Positions 34,234 through 42,446 of a stretch of 64,000 bases of DNA are shown in pieces (within the stretch, counting starts at the first letter, position 1; the number at the start of each line of letters is the position of its first letter). The stretch covers positions 62,001 through 126,000 of the forward strand of contig CALBGP010000028.1 of assembly GCA_937892845.1 (NCBI GenBank), read 5' to 3'. The translations under genes and the position numbers were made by a program. A model generated the notes under the pieces. The model was given only the letters and a program-made list of their open reading frames with translations. It searched no databases and was not told where the DNA came from. This DNA is from an uncultured Eggerthellaceae bacterium. GTDB lineage: Bacteria; Actinomycetota; Coriobacteriia; Coriobacteriales; Eggerthellaceae.

Positions 34234-34917
34234 GTGACGGAAGAGATGTTGAATCGCCTTGCATGCAGGGCATACATGTATGAATTGTTCCATGTTGTCT
34301 TCGGCGCTGTGCCCGACCAGGATGTTCTGGCGCGGCTTCGCAGCGATGAGACAGCCCAGGTTTTGGACTACTATGCCGATGCCCAGTCAGACCGCGGCTG
34401 TTCGCAGGCTTTCGAATCCTGTCGCGCGCTGTTCGAGCAGCCTGCCGGGCCGGATTGCGTCGAAGATTGCGCAGAGGTGCTCAAGTCCAGCTTCACGAGG
34501 CTGTTCATGGTTCCCGGTGCGGAATATGTCCATCCCTGGGAATCGCCCTATGTCGGCAAAGAGGTCACCATTTTCCAGGAAAGCACGCTCGACGTCCGCA
34601 GGCGCTATGCCGCCTTCGGCTTTCAGGTGGAGGGCATCCGTCACTTCCCTGACGACCACATAGCCACCATGATGCATTTCCTGGGCGCTCTGTCTTCGAA
34701 TGCTTTCCAGGCATATTCCGAAGGCGATGAAGGGCGCGTGCGGGAAATCATGACGGCTCAGGCTGATTTCCTGGACAGCCATTTGACGTATTGGCGCCCA
34801 AGGTTCCTCGAAGCGCTTGATCAGCGCGACCTTTTGGGATTCTATGTCGGATGCGCGAAGGCCATGGATGTCTTCTTGACCGAGGATCGCGAATTCCTCA
34901 AAGGCTATCTGAGGTAG
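34234..34917 (+). CDS. TorD/DmsD-family chaperone for molybdoenzyme maturation
   Basis: 227 residues from the GTG at 34234, which has AAAGGG at 5-base spacing. All-helical cytosolic protein with the family landmarks PWESPYVGKE and FPDDHIATMMHFLGAL (the family's E/xPDHI motif). TorD-type chaperones hold the TAT signal of the partner molybdoenzyme and assist cofactor insertion before export. The partner is presumably the DmsA-like subunit upstream. Confidence 0.85.
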   Translation: MTEEMLNRLACRAYMYELFHVVFGAVPDQDVLARLRSDETAQVLDYYADAQSDRGCSQAFESCRALFEQPAGPDCVEDCAEVLKSSFTRLFMVPGAEYVHPWESPYVGKEVTIFQESTLDVRRRYAAFGFQVEGIRHFPDDHIATMMHFLGALSSNAFQAYSEGDEGRVREIMTAQADFLDSHLTYWRPRFLEALDQRDLLGFYVGCAKAMDVFLTEDREFLKGYLR

Positions 34918-34921
34918 ATGC

Positions 34922-34952
34922 AAAGGGGCTTGAGCTTGTCTCAGGCCCCTTT
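34922..34952 (+). terminator. Terminator of the Dms-like operon
   Basis: AAAGGGGCTTGAG (34922-34934) pairs over 13 bp, with one G-U pair, with CTCAGGCCCCTTT (34940-34952). It overlaps the end of the convergent ATPase gene. Confidence 0.7.
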
Positions 34953-35816
34953 CATTTCAAGCATCGCGCATACGGCGCCGAATATCTCGGATAGGGCATT
35001 GCGGGCGGGGCAATCGATGTCGGCGATGCTTTTGCCGGCATTGGCTGCTTTAGATGCGCTTTTGTCGTAGGGGATCATGCCTGCAAAAGCGATATTCTCC
35101 TCTTCGCACCACGAACGGATGGCGAAGGCGTTTTCGGGGCTTGCGTCCCATTTGTTGCCGCAGACGGCAATGTCCGTTCGGAAAGTGCGTGCCGTGCGGA
35201 CCAGCCGTTCCAGGTCGCTTCTGCCGGAGCGGCTCGGTTCGGCTACGACAAGTACCAGATCGACGCCGTTCATGGAGGCTATGACCGGACACCCTATCCC
35301 AGGAGAGCCGTCTATGATGGCCAGGTCGGTTGCGGGAGCTGCCGCTTCCATGGCGTTCTTCACCTCGGTGACAAGCTTGCCGGAGTTGCCGCGCCCCATT
35401 TTCAGCGTTGCAGTGGAGAAGACACCGTTTTCACCGGTGAAAAGCTCTCGCGTTCCGGCAATGTCGGGCTGCAGCGAGATGGCGCCTGCGGGGCATGCGC
35501 GGGCGCATACGCCGCACCCTTCGCATGCATACTCGTTGATGCGGCACCGTCCATCTTCCATCTTCGCCGCCTCGAAACGGCAAAGCCGGGCGCATTCGCC
35601 GCAGCCTGTGCATGCATCTGCGTCGGCAACGGCTTTTTCCGAACCCATGAACGCTTCGGACGTCGATTTGGCTGCCTGTCCCATGACAAGGTGCAGATTG
35701 GGTGCATCCACGTCGCAATCCGCCACGGCGCGGGCTTGCGCGAATCGGACGAAAGCAGCGGCCGTGGTTGTCTTGCCGGTACCCCCTTTGCCGCTTAGGA
35801 TCAGCAGCTTCTTCAT
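34941..35816 (-). CDS. MinD-superfamily ATPase with inserted ferredoxin domain (COG1149), copy 2
   Basis: 291 residues. N-terminal P-loop SGKGGTGKTT, then an inserted two-cluster ferredoxin (CTGCGECARLC and CEGCGVCARAC), then the MinD-type C-terminal half with LAIIDGSPGIGCPVIASM and VLVVAEPSRSG. COG1149 proteins occur in anaerobes and archaea, usually as pairs, and are thought to handle iron-sulfur clusters or electron transfer linked to nucleotide use; no reaction is established. The ATG overlaps the stop of the preceding copy (ATGA), so translation is coupled. The pair follows the DUF134-NifX gene in one operon. Confidence 0.88.
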   Translation of the reverse strand: MKKLLILSGKGGTGKTTTAAAFVRFAQARAVADCDVDAPNLHLVMGQAAKSTSEAFMGSEKAVADADACTGCGECARLCRFEAAKMEDGRCRINEYACEGCGVCARACPAGAISLQPDIAGTRELFTGENGVFSTATLKMGRGNSGKLVTEVKNAMEAAAPATDLAIIDGSPGIGCPVIASMNGVDLVLVVAEPSRSGRSDLERLVRTARTFRTDIAVCGNKWDASPENAFAIRSWCEEENIAFAGMIPYDKSASKAANAGKSIADIDCPARNALSEIFGAVCAMLEMKGA

Positions 35817-36721
35817 GCCGTCACCCCCTGGTTTTCGGCATCTGTCGCATTCTCGCCAGCCGCTTCCCCGATGCGTTTCAGGATGCTGCGGAACAGATGC
35901 CGCATCTGCTCGCTTGATTCGGATGCGATATGGCCGTCGGCGATTTCGGCAGCTGTATTTGCGTCATAGGGGATGCGCGCCAGGATCTCCAGGTTGTTCT
36001 CGGCGCAATAGGCCTCCAGCGGTTCGAACGGTGCATCCTGCTTGTTTATGATGACGCCGCATTTCCTGCCGAACAGGTGGGCCAGTTCATGGACCATCTT
36101 GAAATTATGGAAGCCGAACGCGGTGGGCTCGGCCACAAGAATGCAATAGTCGGCGTCCATTGCGCTCTCCATTACGGAGCATGCGCTGCCGGGCGGGCAG
36201 TCGATGATAGTGGTGCCTTCGGCTTGATCCAGCGCGGCTTTGATGACGGGCATTCCCGATGCTTCGCCGGCATCGAGCACTCCCGTGACGGCGCGCACGA
36301 TTCCGCATTCGCCTATCCCGCGCACGCCTGTCTCCACCGTTCCGATGCGTTTCGGGGCTTCGCTCACGGCTTCGGCGGGGCAGACCATCGAACAGCCTCC
36401 GCAGCTGTGGCACATCTCGGGGAGCAGGAGGGGCTTGTCCTTGATATATACCAGAGCATGGAACCTGCAGAATCTCACGCACTCACGGCATCCCGTACAG
36501 GATTCAGCATCGAATCGGGGGAGCAGCGAGCAGACCTCGCGGGTCTGGATGTCTTGGGGCTTCAAGAACAGGCGGCCGTTGGGCTCCTCGACGTCGCAGT
36601 CGATATAGGTGGCCGTTCCTGCCGCCGCCGCGGCTGCTACGGCAAGATTGACGGAGACGAAGGTCTTGCCGGCTCCGCCTTTGCCGCTCAAGCAGGCAAT
36701 TTTCAGGGTGTGCTGAGTCAT
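35813..36721 (-). CDS. MinD-superfamily ATPase with inserted ferredoxin domain (COG1149), copy 1
   Basis: 302 residues. P-loop LSGKGGAGKTF, deviant DCDVEEPNG switch region, ferredoxin insert with CTGCRECVRFC and CHSCGGCSMVC, and the late TIIDCPPGSACSVMESAM and LVAEPTAFGFHN elements. It shares the fold and gene order of its partner (34941-35816) but only distant sequence, so the two likely form a heteromer. Begins 30 bases after the DUF134-NifX stop. Confidence 0.88.
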   Translation of the reverse strand: MTQHTLKIACLSGKGGAGKTFVSVNLAVAAAAAAGTATYIDCDVEEPNGRLFLKPQDIQTREVCSLLPRFDAESCTGCRECVRFCRFHALVYIKDKPLLLPEMCHSCGGCSMVCPAEAVSEAPKRIGTVETGVRGIGECGIVRAVTGVLDAGEASGMPVIKAALDQAEGTTIIDCPPGSACSVMESAMDADYCILVAEPTAFGFHNFKMVHELAHLFGRKCGVIINKQDAPFEPLEAYCAENNLEILARIPYDANTAAEIADGHIASESSEQMRHLFRSILKRIGEAAGENATDAENQGVTA

Positions 36722-36750
36722 GGCGCGCTGCGATTCCCTGGAACGATCGG

Positions 36751-37548
36751 CTAGCCGAGCTGCAGGCCGCCGAAGAAGACGACGGTCTCTTTGAGCGTCC
36801 CGGCTTCGAAGGCCGCCAATTCGTCTGCTGCCGTTTTGCCGGCGGAGTCGAAGACGGTCACACCTGCGGCTTTGAGGATTTCGCCGGCGTTCGATCCGCA
36901 GCGTACGGCCACGACGTCGGTCACGCCGTTGTCCAGCAAGAACTGTGCAGCCTGCGGACCGGCGCCGCTGGCTGCATCCGCTGCGGGGTTCGCTACGATT
37001 TCGTCGCCGTTTTCAGAGTGGAACAGGTAGAACGGCGCGCGAGCCATCATCGAGCAGACATCGGTCTTATTGTCTTGCAGGGGGATTGCGACTTTCATGG
37101 GGTTCTCCTTTACGGTGTCGGCTGTTTCGGAAGCGGATGGTGAAGGCGCTGCCATGGCACGATGGCGCCGGCAGCCTCCGCATCTGCAGTGCGTTTCGGT
37201 TCCGCTGCACAATTCGTAGTCTCCGCCTTCGATGATGAGGGGAAGTCCCTCCACCAAAGATTCAGCGAGCTTCTTTCGGGCTGAGGCGTAGACGGCTTGG
37301 GCCGTTGTGCGGGCGATGCGCATGAATGCGCTGCATTCCTCCTGCGAGAAGCCCTCTTTGTCGATGAGGCGGATGGTCTCGTATTCATCCACGGTGAGCA
37401 CTACAGAATGCGCAGCGTCGGTTCTGCCATCTGCCGAGAAAGCGTTCGCAGCGTCGTTGGCGGGGTTGGCGTCGGCCGCTGCGACCGGGATGAACCTGCA
37501 GGTTGCGGGCATCTGGCAGACTTTGCGGCATTTTCTGGGCCTTGGCAT
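36751..37548 (-). CDS. DUF134 helix-turn-helix fused to NifX/NifB-type (dinitrogenase cofactor) domain
   Basis: 265 residues. Residues 1-110 are the UPF0251/DUF134 fold: MPRPRKCRKVC start and the helix-turn-helix LTVDEYETIRLIDKEGFSQE, a likely DNA-binding regulator. A Cys/His-rich linker (CSGTETHCRCGGCRRHR) follows. Residues 151-265 are a NifX/NafY-type domain (MKVAIPLQDNKTDVCSMMARAPFYLFHS), which binds iron-molybdenum or iron-sulfur cofactors. Elsewhere these are usually two genes. A ribosome site and ATG inside the linker could produce the NifX domain alone. GGAAGG precedes the main ATG. First gene of the operon with both COG1149 ATPases. Confidence 0.85.
   Translation of the reverse strand: MPRPRKCRKVCQMPATCRFIPVAAADANPANDAANAFSADGRTDAAHSVVLTVDEYETIRLIDKEGFSQEECSAFMRIARTTAQAVYASARKKLAESLVEGLPLIIEGGDYELCSGTETHCRCGGCRRHRAMAAPSPSASETADTVKENPMKVAIPLQDNKTDVCSMMARAPFYLFHSENGDEIVANPAADAASGAGPQAAQFLLDNGVTDVVAVRCGSNAGEILKAAGVTVFDSAGKTAADELAAFEAGTLKETVVFFGGLQLG
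37096..37110 (-). promoter_or_regulatory. Internal ribosome site and ATG for the NifX-like domain
   Basis: On the minus strand AAGGAGAA (37110-37103) is followed, after CCCC, by ATG (37098-37096), in frame with the fusion. It sits exactly at the domain border, so a separate NifX-like protein of 115 residues may be made. Confidence 0.55.
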
Positions 37549-37587
37549 GGTTCACCTTCCGGAGCGGATATGTCTTCGTTCGTTTCC

Positions 37588-37616
37588 ACTATCGGCTTGT
37601 TAATGGCATATGTCAA
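37588..37616 (-). promoter_or_regulatory. Strong promoter of the DUF134-NifX/COG1149 operon
   Basis: Minus strand: TTGACA (37616-37611), exactly 17 bases, GATAGT (37593-37588). The -35 is perfect, and transcription would start about 30 bases before the ATG at 37548. Confidence 0.65.
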
Positions 37617-37637
37617 GAAAGATTGCGGCATATGTCA
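37605..37637. promoter_or_regulatory. Direct repeat of GGCATATGTCA, 22 bases apart
   Basis: Exact copies at 37605-37615 and 37627-37637, a spacing of about two helical turns. The first overlaps the -35 of the operon promoter. A shorter relative (GGATATGTC) lies near 37566. Candidate operator, possibly for the DUF134 domain itself. Confidence 0.55.
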
Positions 37638-37922
37638 GAAAGCAGTGCAAGAGAAAACTGGCGGACATGTTTTGCTCCTCGAATTGTGCGCCTTGGAATC
37701 GTGTGCAAGGCGAGTCCTTGAAACGGGACGTGATGCGGCAATCGAGGTCTGCTGGACGTCGGAAAGGCTCGGGATGTCCTCTCTTGCAGTGCAAAGTGGG
37801 CACCGATTAAGAGACTGTACATCACGATGTACTCTTGCGGACGTGATGCGGGTTAGGGTGGGTAATGAAGCGCTTGCGGATTGGGTGCTTCGTACGTTTC
37901 CTATATCAATGAAGGGATTATC

Positions 37923-38654
37923 ATGCCAGGTGTTCAGTTCACGTCTCGACGTTCGTTCGTGGTTTTTGCGGGCTCAGTCGCCTTGGCGGGGCTGGTGGGG
38001 TGCAGCTCCAACGATGGGGAAGAAACCGTACCCTCCGAATCGGATCAAAGTGGTATCACGGTTCTTCCTGAGGCGGAAGATCCCAAACCTGCGGAAATCA
38101 TCGAATCTGGATACAGTGTTTCCGAAGGCGGGTTCATCCATTACGGGATCATTTGGAAAAACCCCAACAGTGAGAATGCAATTGAGTTTCCGACGCTGCT
38201 CATTACGGGCAAGGCGGAGGACGGGTCCATTGTCTTTTCCGACGAGCAGGTGATGGGGACAATTTTGCCTGGAGAAGAACAGTGCTTCGGTACTCAGGCC
38301 GGGAACGGTACGGTGCCCGCTACGGTTGAATTCGCCGTTTCTCCCGGCAGAGCCACATACCGGAAGACGGATGAAAAACCCCGGCAGTGCTTCGAATTCT
38401 CCAATGGCAGCGAAGTTGTCGGTGATTTCAATGTTTCGTATACAGGCGAAATGACCTCTAACGTCGATTTGGGTGATATCAGGCAGGTGTGGGTGACCGT
38501 GCTCATCCGCGATGCTGAAGGGAAGATATGCTACGCGGAAAACACGTTTGTCGATGTTCCTGCGGTTGGCCAGAGCATGCCGTTCGAGGTCAGCATATTT
38601 GGAGATATCCCAGAACACGCATCGTTCGAATTTTTCGGGCTCCCGTGGTTCTGA
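37923..38654 (+). CDS. Secreted lipoprotein with FxLYD-like domain
   Basis: 243 residues from the ATG at 37923 (AAGGGATTATC upstream). The N-terminus FTSRRSFVVFAGSVALAGLVGC has a TAT-like twin arginine and a lipobox. After a Ser/Glu linker the mature part is a beta-sandwich-like domain (GYSVSEGGFIHYGIIWKNPN ... TILPGEEQ), resembling the FxLYD family of surface lipoproteins. No catalytic motif. It is divergent from the DUF134-NifX operon but over 300 bases away. Function unknown. Confidence 0.7.
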   Translation: MPGVQFTSRRSFVVFAGSVALAGLVGCSSNDGEETVPSESDQSGITVLPEAEDPKPAEIIESGYSVSEGGFIHYGIIWKNPNSENAIEFPTLLITGKAEDGSIVFSDEQVMGTILPGEEQCFGTQAGNGTVPATVEFAVSPGRATYRKTDEKPRQCFEFSNGSEVVGDFNVSYTGEMTSNVDLGDIRQVWVTVLIRDAEGKICYAENTFVDVPAVGQSMPFEVSIFGDIPEHASFEFFGLPWF

Positions 38655-38823
38655 TGGATGCCGCCGGCGGGTGGAGGCCTCATCGTCCGACGCCCGCCGA
38701 TTACCTGTCAAGCATGTGTCATCGCATGCACATTGCCGTACCGCATCGATTATTACCAAGCATCTGCAGATCGGTGAGGGCGGGTCGGGGGACATGCTTC
38801 GCTGCCCTGGGGGAGGGGACAAC

Positions 38824-39138
38824 GTGTTCGGTAAGTCGAAAGAGCGTTTCGGAAGCGGTTTGTTCGTGGGAGCGGGGGATGCCTCTGCTTTGGTCGTGAA
38901 TGGTGCAGCGCAGGTGGAGGGCTTCGGGGCGCATGATGGTACCTACGACCGTCTGGATGGTGTCGCAGTGGGACCGAACGGGGTTGTGTCCGCCGCAGGT
39001 TTCGATGGAGTGCAGGCCGTGGTTGGACCGGACGGCGTCTATACCGTTTCGGACCATGGACCGTACTCGGTTGTCACCGGCCCTGATGGGGTCCATACCG
39101 TCTATCACGATGGATCGGGCGGCGGGCTCATCGTCTGA
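38824..39138 (+). CDS. Small glycine-rich repeat protein of unknown function
   Basis: 104 residues from the GTG at 38824 (GGAGGGGAC upstream); an ATG at 38794 is also possible. The second half is built from approximate repeats: VAVGPNGVVSAAGFDG, AVVGPDGVYTVSDHG, VVTGPDGVHTVYHDG. This suggests a small solenoid or beta-sheet stack. No signal peptide or helix of membrane length. I do not recognise a family. Confidence 0.55.
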   Translation: MFGKSKERFGSGLFVGAGDASALVVNGAAQVEGFGAHDGTYDRLDGVAVGPNGVVSAAGFDGVQAVVGPDGVYTVSDHGPYSVVTGPDGVHTVYHDGSGGGLIV

Positions 39139-39173
39139 GCGGGACCGCCCTTCTGCGTCTTTGCACCGTCGTG

Positions 39174-40064
39174 TTATTTCTCGAATGTGACGGAGAGGCA
39201 GTATGCGTAGTCGTTTTCGATGGGCGGCGTGCCCTGGTCGTAATCTTCGACGCTTCCGGTGCGTAATTCATCCTGGTCGCAGATGAATGCGACAACGCTT
39301 TGCTGCTCGCCGTAGGTGATGGGGGTTTCATCGCTCAGCCCCACAAGGGATCTGCCGAATCCCGTTTCCTGCGCGGCGTCTTCAAGGATGGGGATGCTGC
39401 CTCGTGCTTTCGAGCCACCGCCAGCGGCTATCACGTGGATTTTCCGGGTATCGTAATCGGGTATGAACGCGATGACGCCCTGTTTGGGCGATTCGATACC
39501 TTCGAATCCGAGTTCCATCGGCGATGATGCGACCGCTTTGCCTGAGCGGTACTCGGTTACGGTAAGCGTCAGTGCGAGGAATGGATCCGTTGCCGCAAAA
39601 CGAAGGAGATACGCTCCGTCGGGACCGGCAAGAAGGTCGGCGGTTTGGGCTTCGGCGCTGAGCGGATCTGCGGGAGCGATGTGGTTTTGCGGACGGTTGA
39701 CGTACGCGAATGCGCATACTGCGGCAAGTGCCACGAGGAGAAGCGCTGCGCCCAGTGCGGTGACGGCCATTCTCAGGATGCGCTGTTTGTCGCGACTGTC
39801 TTCGCTTACTTGCATGAGCGTTTCATCGGCGCGGCGGGGCAGTGCTTCGGCGGCGATGTCTTCGCCCGCCAGGAATTCATTGATGCTGATGCCCAGGATT
39901 TCGCAAAGGTCCTGGTATACGGACACATCGGGAAGGCATACGTCCCGTTCCCATTTGGATACGGACTTGTCGCTCATATTGAGCCGCGCGGCCACTTGCC
40001 GCTGCGTAAGTCCGAGGGCCTTGCGTTTCTCGGCCATGTAGCGGCCGATTTTCTTCAGGTCCAT
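39174..40064 (-). CDS. XRE-family regulator with a membrane helix and extracytoplasmic domain
   Basis: 296 residues from the ATG at 40064, with AAAGGA six bases upstream (another ATG two codons earlier overlaps the site). Residues 1-65 are an XRE helix-turn-helix (LTQRQVAARLNMSDKSVSKW). One membrane helix follows at about 107-127 (MAVTALGAALLLVALAAVCA), then 160 residues of probable extracytoplasmic beta-rich domain. Such one-component membrane regulators sense an outside signal and act on nearby promoters. It is convergent with the small repeat protein; its target is unclear. Confidence 0.85.
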   Translation of the reverse strand: MDLKKIGRYMAEKRKALGLTQRQVAARLNMSDKSVSKWERDVCLPDVSVYQDLCEILGISINEFLAGEDIAAEALPRRADETLMQVSEDSRDKQRILRMAVTALGAALLLVALAAVCAFAYVNRPQNHIAPADPLSAEAQTADLLAGPDGAYLLRFAATDPFLALTLTVTEYRSGKAVASSPMELGFEGIESPKQGVIAFIPDYDTRKIHVIAAGGGSKARGSIPILEDAAQETGFGRSLVGLSDETPITYGEQQSVVAFICDQDELRTGSVEDYDQGTPPIENDYAYCLSVTFEK

Positions 40065-40486
40065 GCTCATCCTTTCGTCTTGGCCCGATGGGTGAACCCT
40101 AGCGGATTGCGACCGGAAATGGCACCCCTTGAAGGTAGAATCGCGCCAATCCAAGGAAATGCGGCGGTATCGGCTTGTTCTCGATGTCGCGATTGGGATT
40201 TTGAGGCTGGGTTTGAATAATCCAAATGGTTCGAATGGGGCGAATGGTTCAAGTGGCCGAAATTGCGCCAAATATCAAGTTCTTCGGGAATCGGGCAGCG
40301 ATTTCCAGAGCAATCTTTCCTGTGGACTGTTGCGCTGGCTCGCTTATGTGCAAGTGGCCTGGTGAAATGAATTATCTGCGCTCGGGCTATGAAATGCGGT
40401 TTCCCGAAACACTTCTGATTCGGTGCATTTTCCCGAGATTTGCGTGCGCTGCGTTTTGAATTGATGGCCAGGTACCCAAGGCCGCC
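40065..40486. other. Gap of about 420 bases with a 9-base tandem repeat
   Basis: No gene. Near 40222-40258 there is an imperfect 9-base tandem (AAATGGTTC, GAATGGGGC, GAATGGTTC, AAGTGGCCG). The area around 40360-40440 is AT-rich and could hold the XRE gene's promoter region, but no clear element stands out. Confidence 0.4.
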
Positions 40487-40547
40487 CCGGCATGGAAAAA
40501 GCCCGCCTGTACGCAGAAAGCCCGCCATGGCGGCGGGCTTTCTGCGT
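40487..40547 (-). terminator. Terminator of the GMP synthase gene
   Basis: A 16-bp perfect stem (40511-40526 with 40532-40547) is followed on the minus strand by a second GGCGGGCTTTTT that can replace one arm. The T-run TTTTT makes this a strong terminator about 100 bases after the stop. Confidence 0.8.
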
Positions 40548-40649
40548 GCGTCTCTCCGGCGAACGGGCGCCAGGATGACGGTTGTCGGTCCTGCGTCTTC
40601 GAGGCTCATCGGCCGCGGCGTGTCGAACCGAAGGGAAGGGCGCGACTCG

Positions 40650-41633
40650 TTACTCAAACTCGATGGTGCCACAGGGTTTCGGCGTGAGGTCGTAGAGCAC
40701 GCGGCAGATGCCGGGTACCTCGGAAGCGATGCGGTCACCGATCTTCTTGAGAACCGCCCAATCGATTTCGGGCACTTCGGCGGTCATCGCATCCACGGTG
40801 TTGACTGCGCGGATGAAGGCCGGCCACTCGTAGAGGCGCTTGCCGTCCTTGACGCCGGTCACGCGGAAATCGGGAACGCTGACGAAGAACTGCCACACCT
40901 CTTTGGTGAGGCCGGCCAGGTCGAACTCTTCGCGCAGGATGGCGTCTGCCTCGCGCAGGGCTTCCAGGCGATCACGGGTGATGGCGCCCAGGCAGCGGAC
41001 ACCCAGGCCGGGGCCGGGGAAGGGCTGACGGTCAACCATGGAATCGGGCAGACCCAGCTCGCGGCCGATCACGCGGACTTCGTCCTTGTACAGCAGGCGG
41101 ACGGGCTCGCACAGCTCGAACTGCAGGTCGTCGGGCAGGCCGCCCACGTTGTGATGAGCTTTGACGCCGTCGGACTCCAGGATGTCGGGATAGATGGTTC
41201 CCTGAGCCAGGAAGCTGACTTCATCGCCGACCTTGCGTGCTTCCTCTTCGAAGACGCGGATGAATTCGGCGCCGATGATCTTGCGCTTGGCTTCGGGCTC
41301 CTCAACGCCGTCGAGCAGCTCCAGGAAGCGGTCGGTGGCGTCGACATACACCAGGTTGGCGTCCAGCTGGTTGCGGAACACGTCTACGACCTGCTCGGAT
41401 TCGCCCTTGCGCATGAGGCCGTGGTTCACGTGCACGCAGATGAGCTGCTTTCCGATGGCCTTGATCAGCAGCGCGGCAACGACCGACGAGTCAACGCCGC
41501 CGGAAAGCGCCAGCAAGACCTTGCCGTCGCCCACCTGGGCGCGGATTGCTTCCACCTGCTCGTCGATGAATGCCTGTGCGAGTTCAGGCGTGGTGATGCG
41601 CTCCATGTCTTCGGGACGCTTGTTGGGATCCAT
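40650..41633 (-). CDS. guaA: GMP synthase, ATP-pyrophosphatase subunit only
   Basis: 327 residues, ATG with AAGGAGGACC upstream. It carries the PP-loop LSGGVDSS (43-50), the XMP-binding and dimerisation domain ending KPCGTIEFE, and FPGPGLGVRCLGAITRDR. It converts XMP to GMP using ATP and ammonia. Bacterial GuaA is normally about 510-525 residues because a class I glutaminase domain precedes this part; here the protein starts directly with the synthetase. A separate glutaminase (as in many archaea) or free ammonia must supply nitrogen. No such gene is nearby. Confidence 0.93.
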   Translation of the reverse strand: MDPNKRPEDMERITTPELAQAFIDEQVEAIRAQVGDGKVLLALSGGVDSSVVAALLIKAIGKQLICVHVNHGLMRKGESEQVVDVFRNQLDANLVYVDATDRFLELLDGVEEPEAKRKIIGAEFIRVFEEEARKVGDEVSFLAQGTIYPDILESDGVKAHHNVGGLPDDLQFELCEPVRLLYKDEVRVIGRELGLPDSMVDRQPFPGPGLGVRCLGAITRDRLEALREADAILREEFDLAGLTKEVWQFFVSVPDFRVTGVKDGKRLYEWPAFIRAVNTVDAMTAEVPEIDWAVLKKIGDRIASEVPGICRVLYDLTPKPCGTIEFE

Positions 41634-41725
41634 TGACGGTCCTCCTTCTTTCGTGCGGATGGTCCGATGTGCCCTGATGTGCCGGCCGCAGCTCAGCGCT
41701 CGGGGTGAATTTGCAGATAGGGGCG

Positions 41726-41731
41726 ATTATA
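41726..41731 (-). promoter_or_regulatory. -10 element of the GMP synthase gene
   Basis: Perfect TATAAT on the minus strand, about 93 bases before the start codon. The -35 is not clear, being occupied by the hairpin described next. Confidence 0.5.
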
Positions 41732-41735
41732 CCGA

Positions 41736-41763
41736 AAGCCCTGCACGGGTGCGTGCAGGGCTT
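41736..41763 (-). terminator. Terminator of the TetR-MFS operon
   Basis: AGCCCTGCAC (41737-41746) pairs over 10 bp with GTGCAGGGCT (41753-41762); TTTCGG follows on the minus strand. It lies directly upstream of the -10 of guaA. Confidence 0.6.
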
Positions 41764-41879
41764 GTTTCAGGTGCGCGATATGACGTTCGATTCCATAACT
41801 TGGGCGCTCTTCGGGCACGGTCGTGGCGGTGCGCAGAGTCTGGCATCCGACGCGCCGCCTTATTCCGGCATGGGATGCA

Positions 41880-42446
41880 TCACTTCGTGTAGAGAGCGCG
41901 GCGCATCAGCGCAGCGAACGTGTCGACCAGGGCCGGGTTGCGCAGCGACATCATGATGGACCCCCATGCAAGCGAGCAGAGCTGCTCACGGGTCATATCG
42001 GGGCCGAAGGCCTCGTGGTTGATGGCTCCGTCCGCCTCAAGAACCGTCAGCATTCCGTTTTGGATGTGCTGGAAGTACGCCTGCTCAAGCTCCGTGCCCG
42101 CCTGCAGACTGCGTTTGTCTATCGAGGCAAGCTGGACCAGCCAGTTCTCTTCGAATTCGGCGAACACATCGCGCAGGCTGCGCGCAATGCGGACATAGAA
42201 CTCCAGGAAGGTTTCTCCCGGATGGGCGCGCATGATGTCTGCGGGAACCGCTTGCATCCAGAACTTCGCCACGACATCGGCTATGAGCATGCCTTTGGTG
42301 GGGTAGTAGTTGTAGATGGACCCCACGGAGACATTGCATCGCTCGGCCGCACTGCGGATGTTGAGCGCTGCAAGCCCTTCGGTTGTGGCAAGATCGAACG
42401 CTGCGTCGAGGATCTGCTGTTTGGTGATGGTTGCTGCACGGCTCAT
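41880..42446 (-). CDS. TetR-family regulator of the adjacent MFS exporter
   Basis: 188 residues from the ATG at 42446 (AAAGGGAGC upstream), which overlaps the exporter stop by four bases (ATGA). Helix-turn-helix: ALNIRSAAERCNVSVGSIYN; helical C-terminal ligand domain. It is co-transcribed with the exporter and divergent from the HsmA-like gene, with tandem palindromes between. It most likely represses both directions until a toxic ligand binds. Confidence 0.87.
   Translation of the reverse strand: MSRAATITKQQILDAAFDLATTEGLAALNIRSAAERCNVSVGSIYNYYPTKGMLIADVVAKFWMQAVPADIMRAHPGETFLEFYVRIARSLRDVFAEFEENWLVQLASIDKRSLQAGTELEQAYFQHIQNGMLTVLEADGAINHEAFGPDMTREQLCSLAWGSIMMSLRNPALVDTFAALMRRALYTK

Noticed and set aside
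40209..40271. Possible coding of a Pro/Phe/Glu repeat peptide (FEPFGLF-like) upstream of the XRE regulator
   Set aside because: It is the translation of the 9-base tandem repeat; the regulator has its own ribosome site at 40064.
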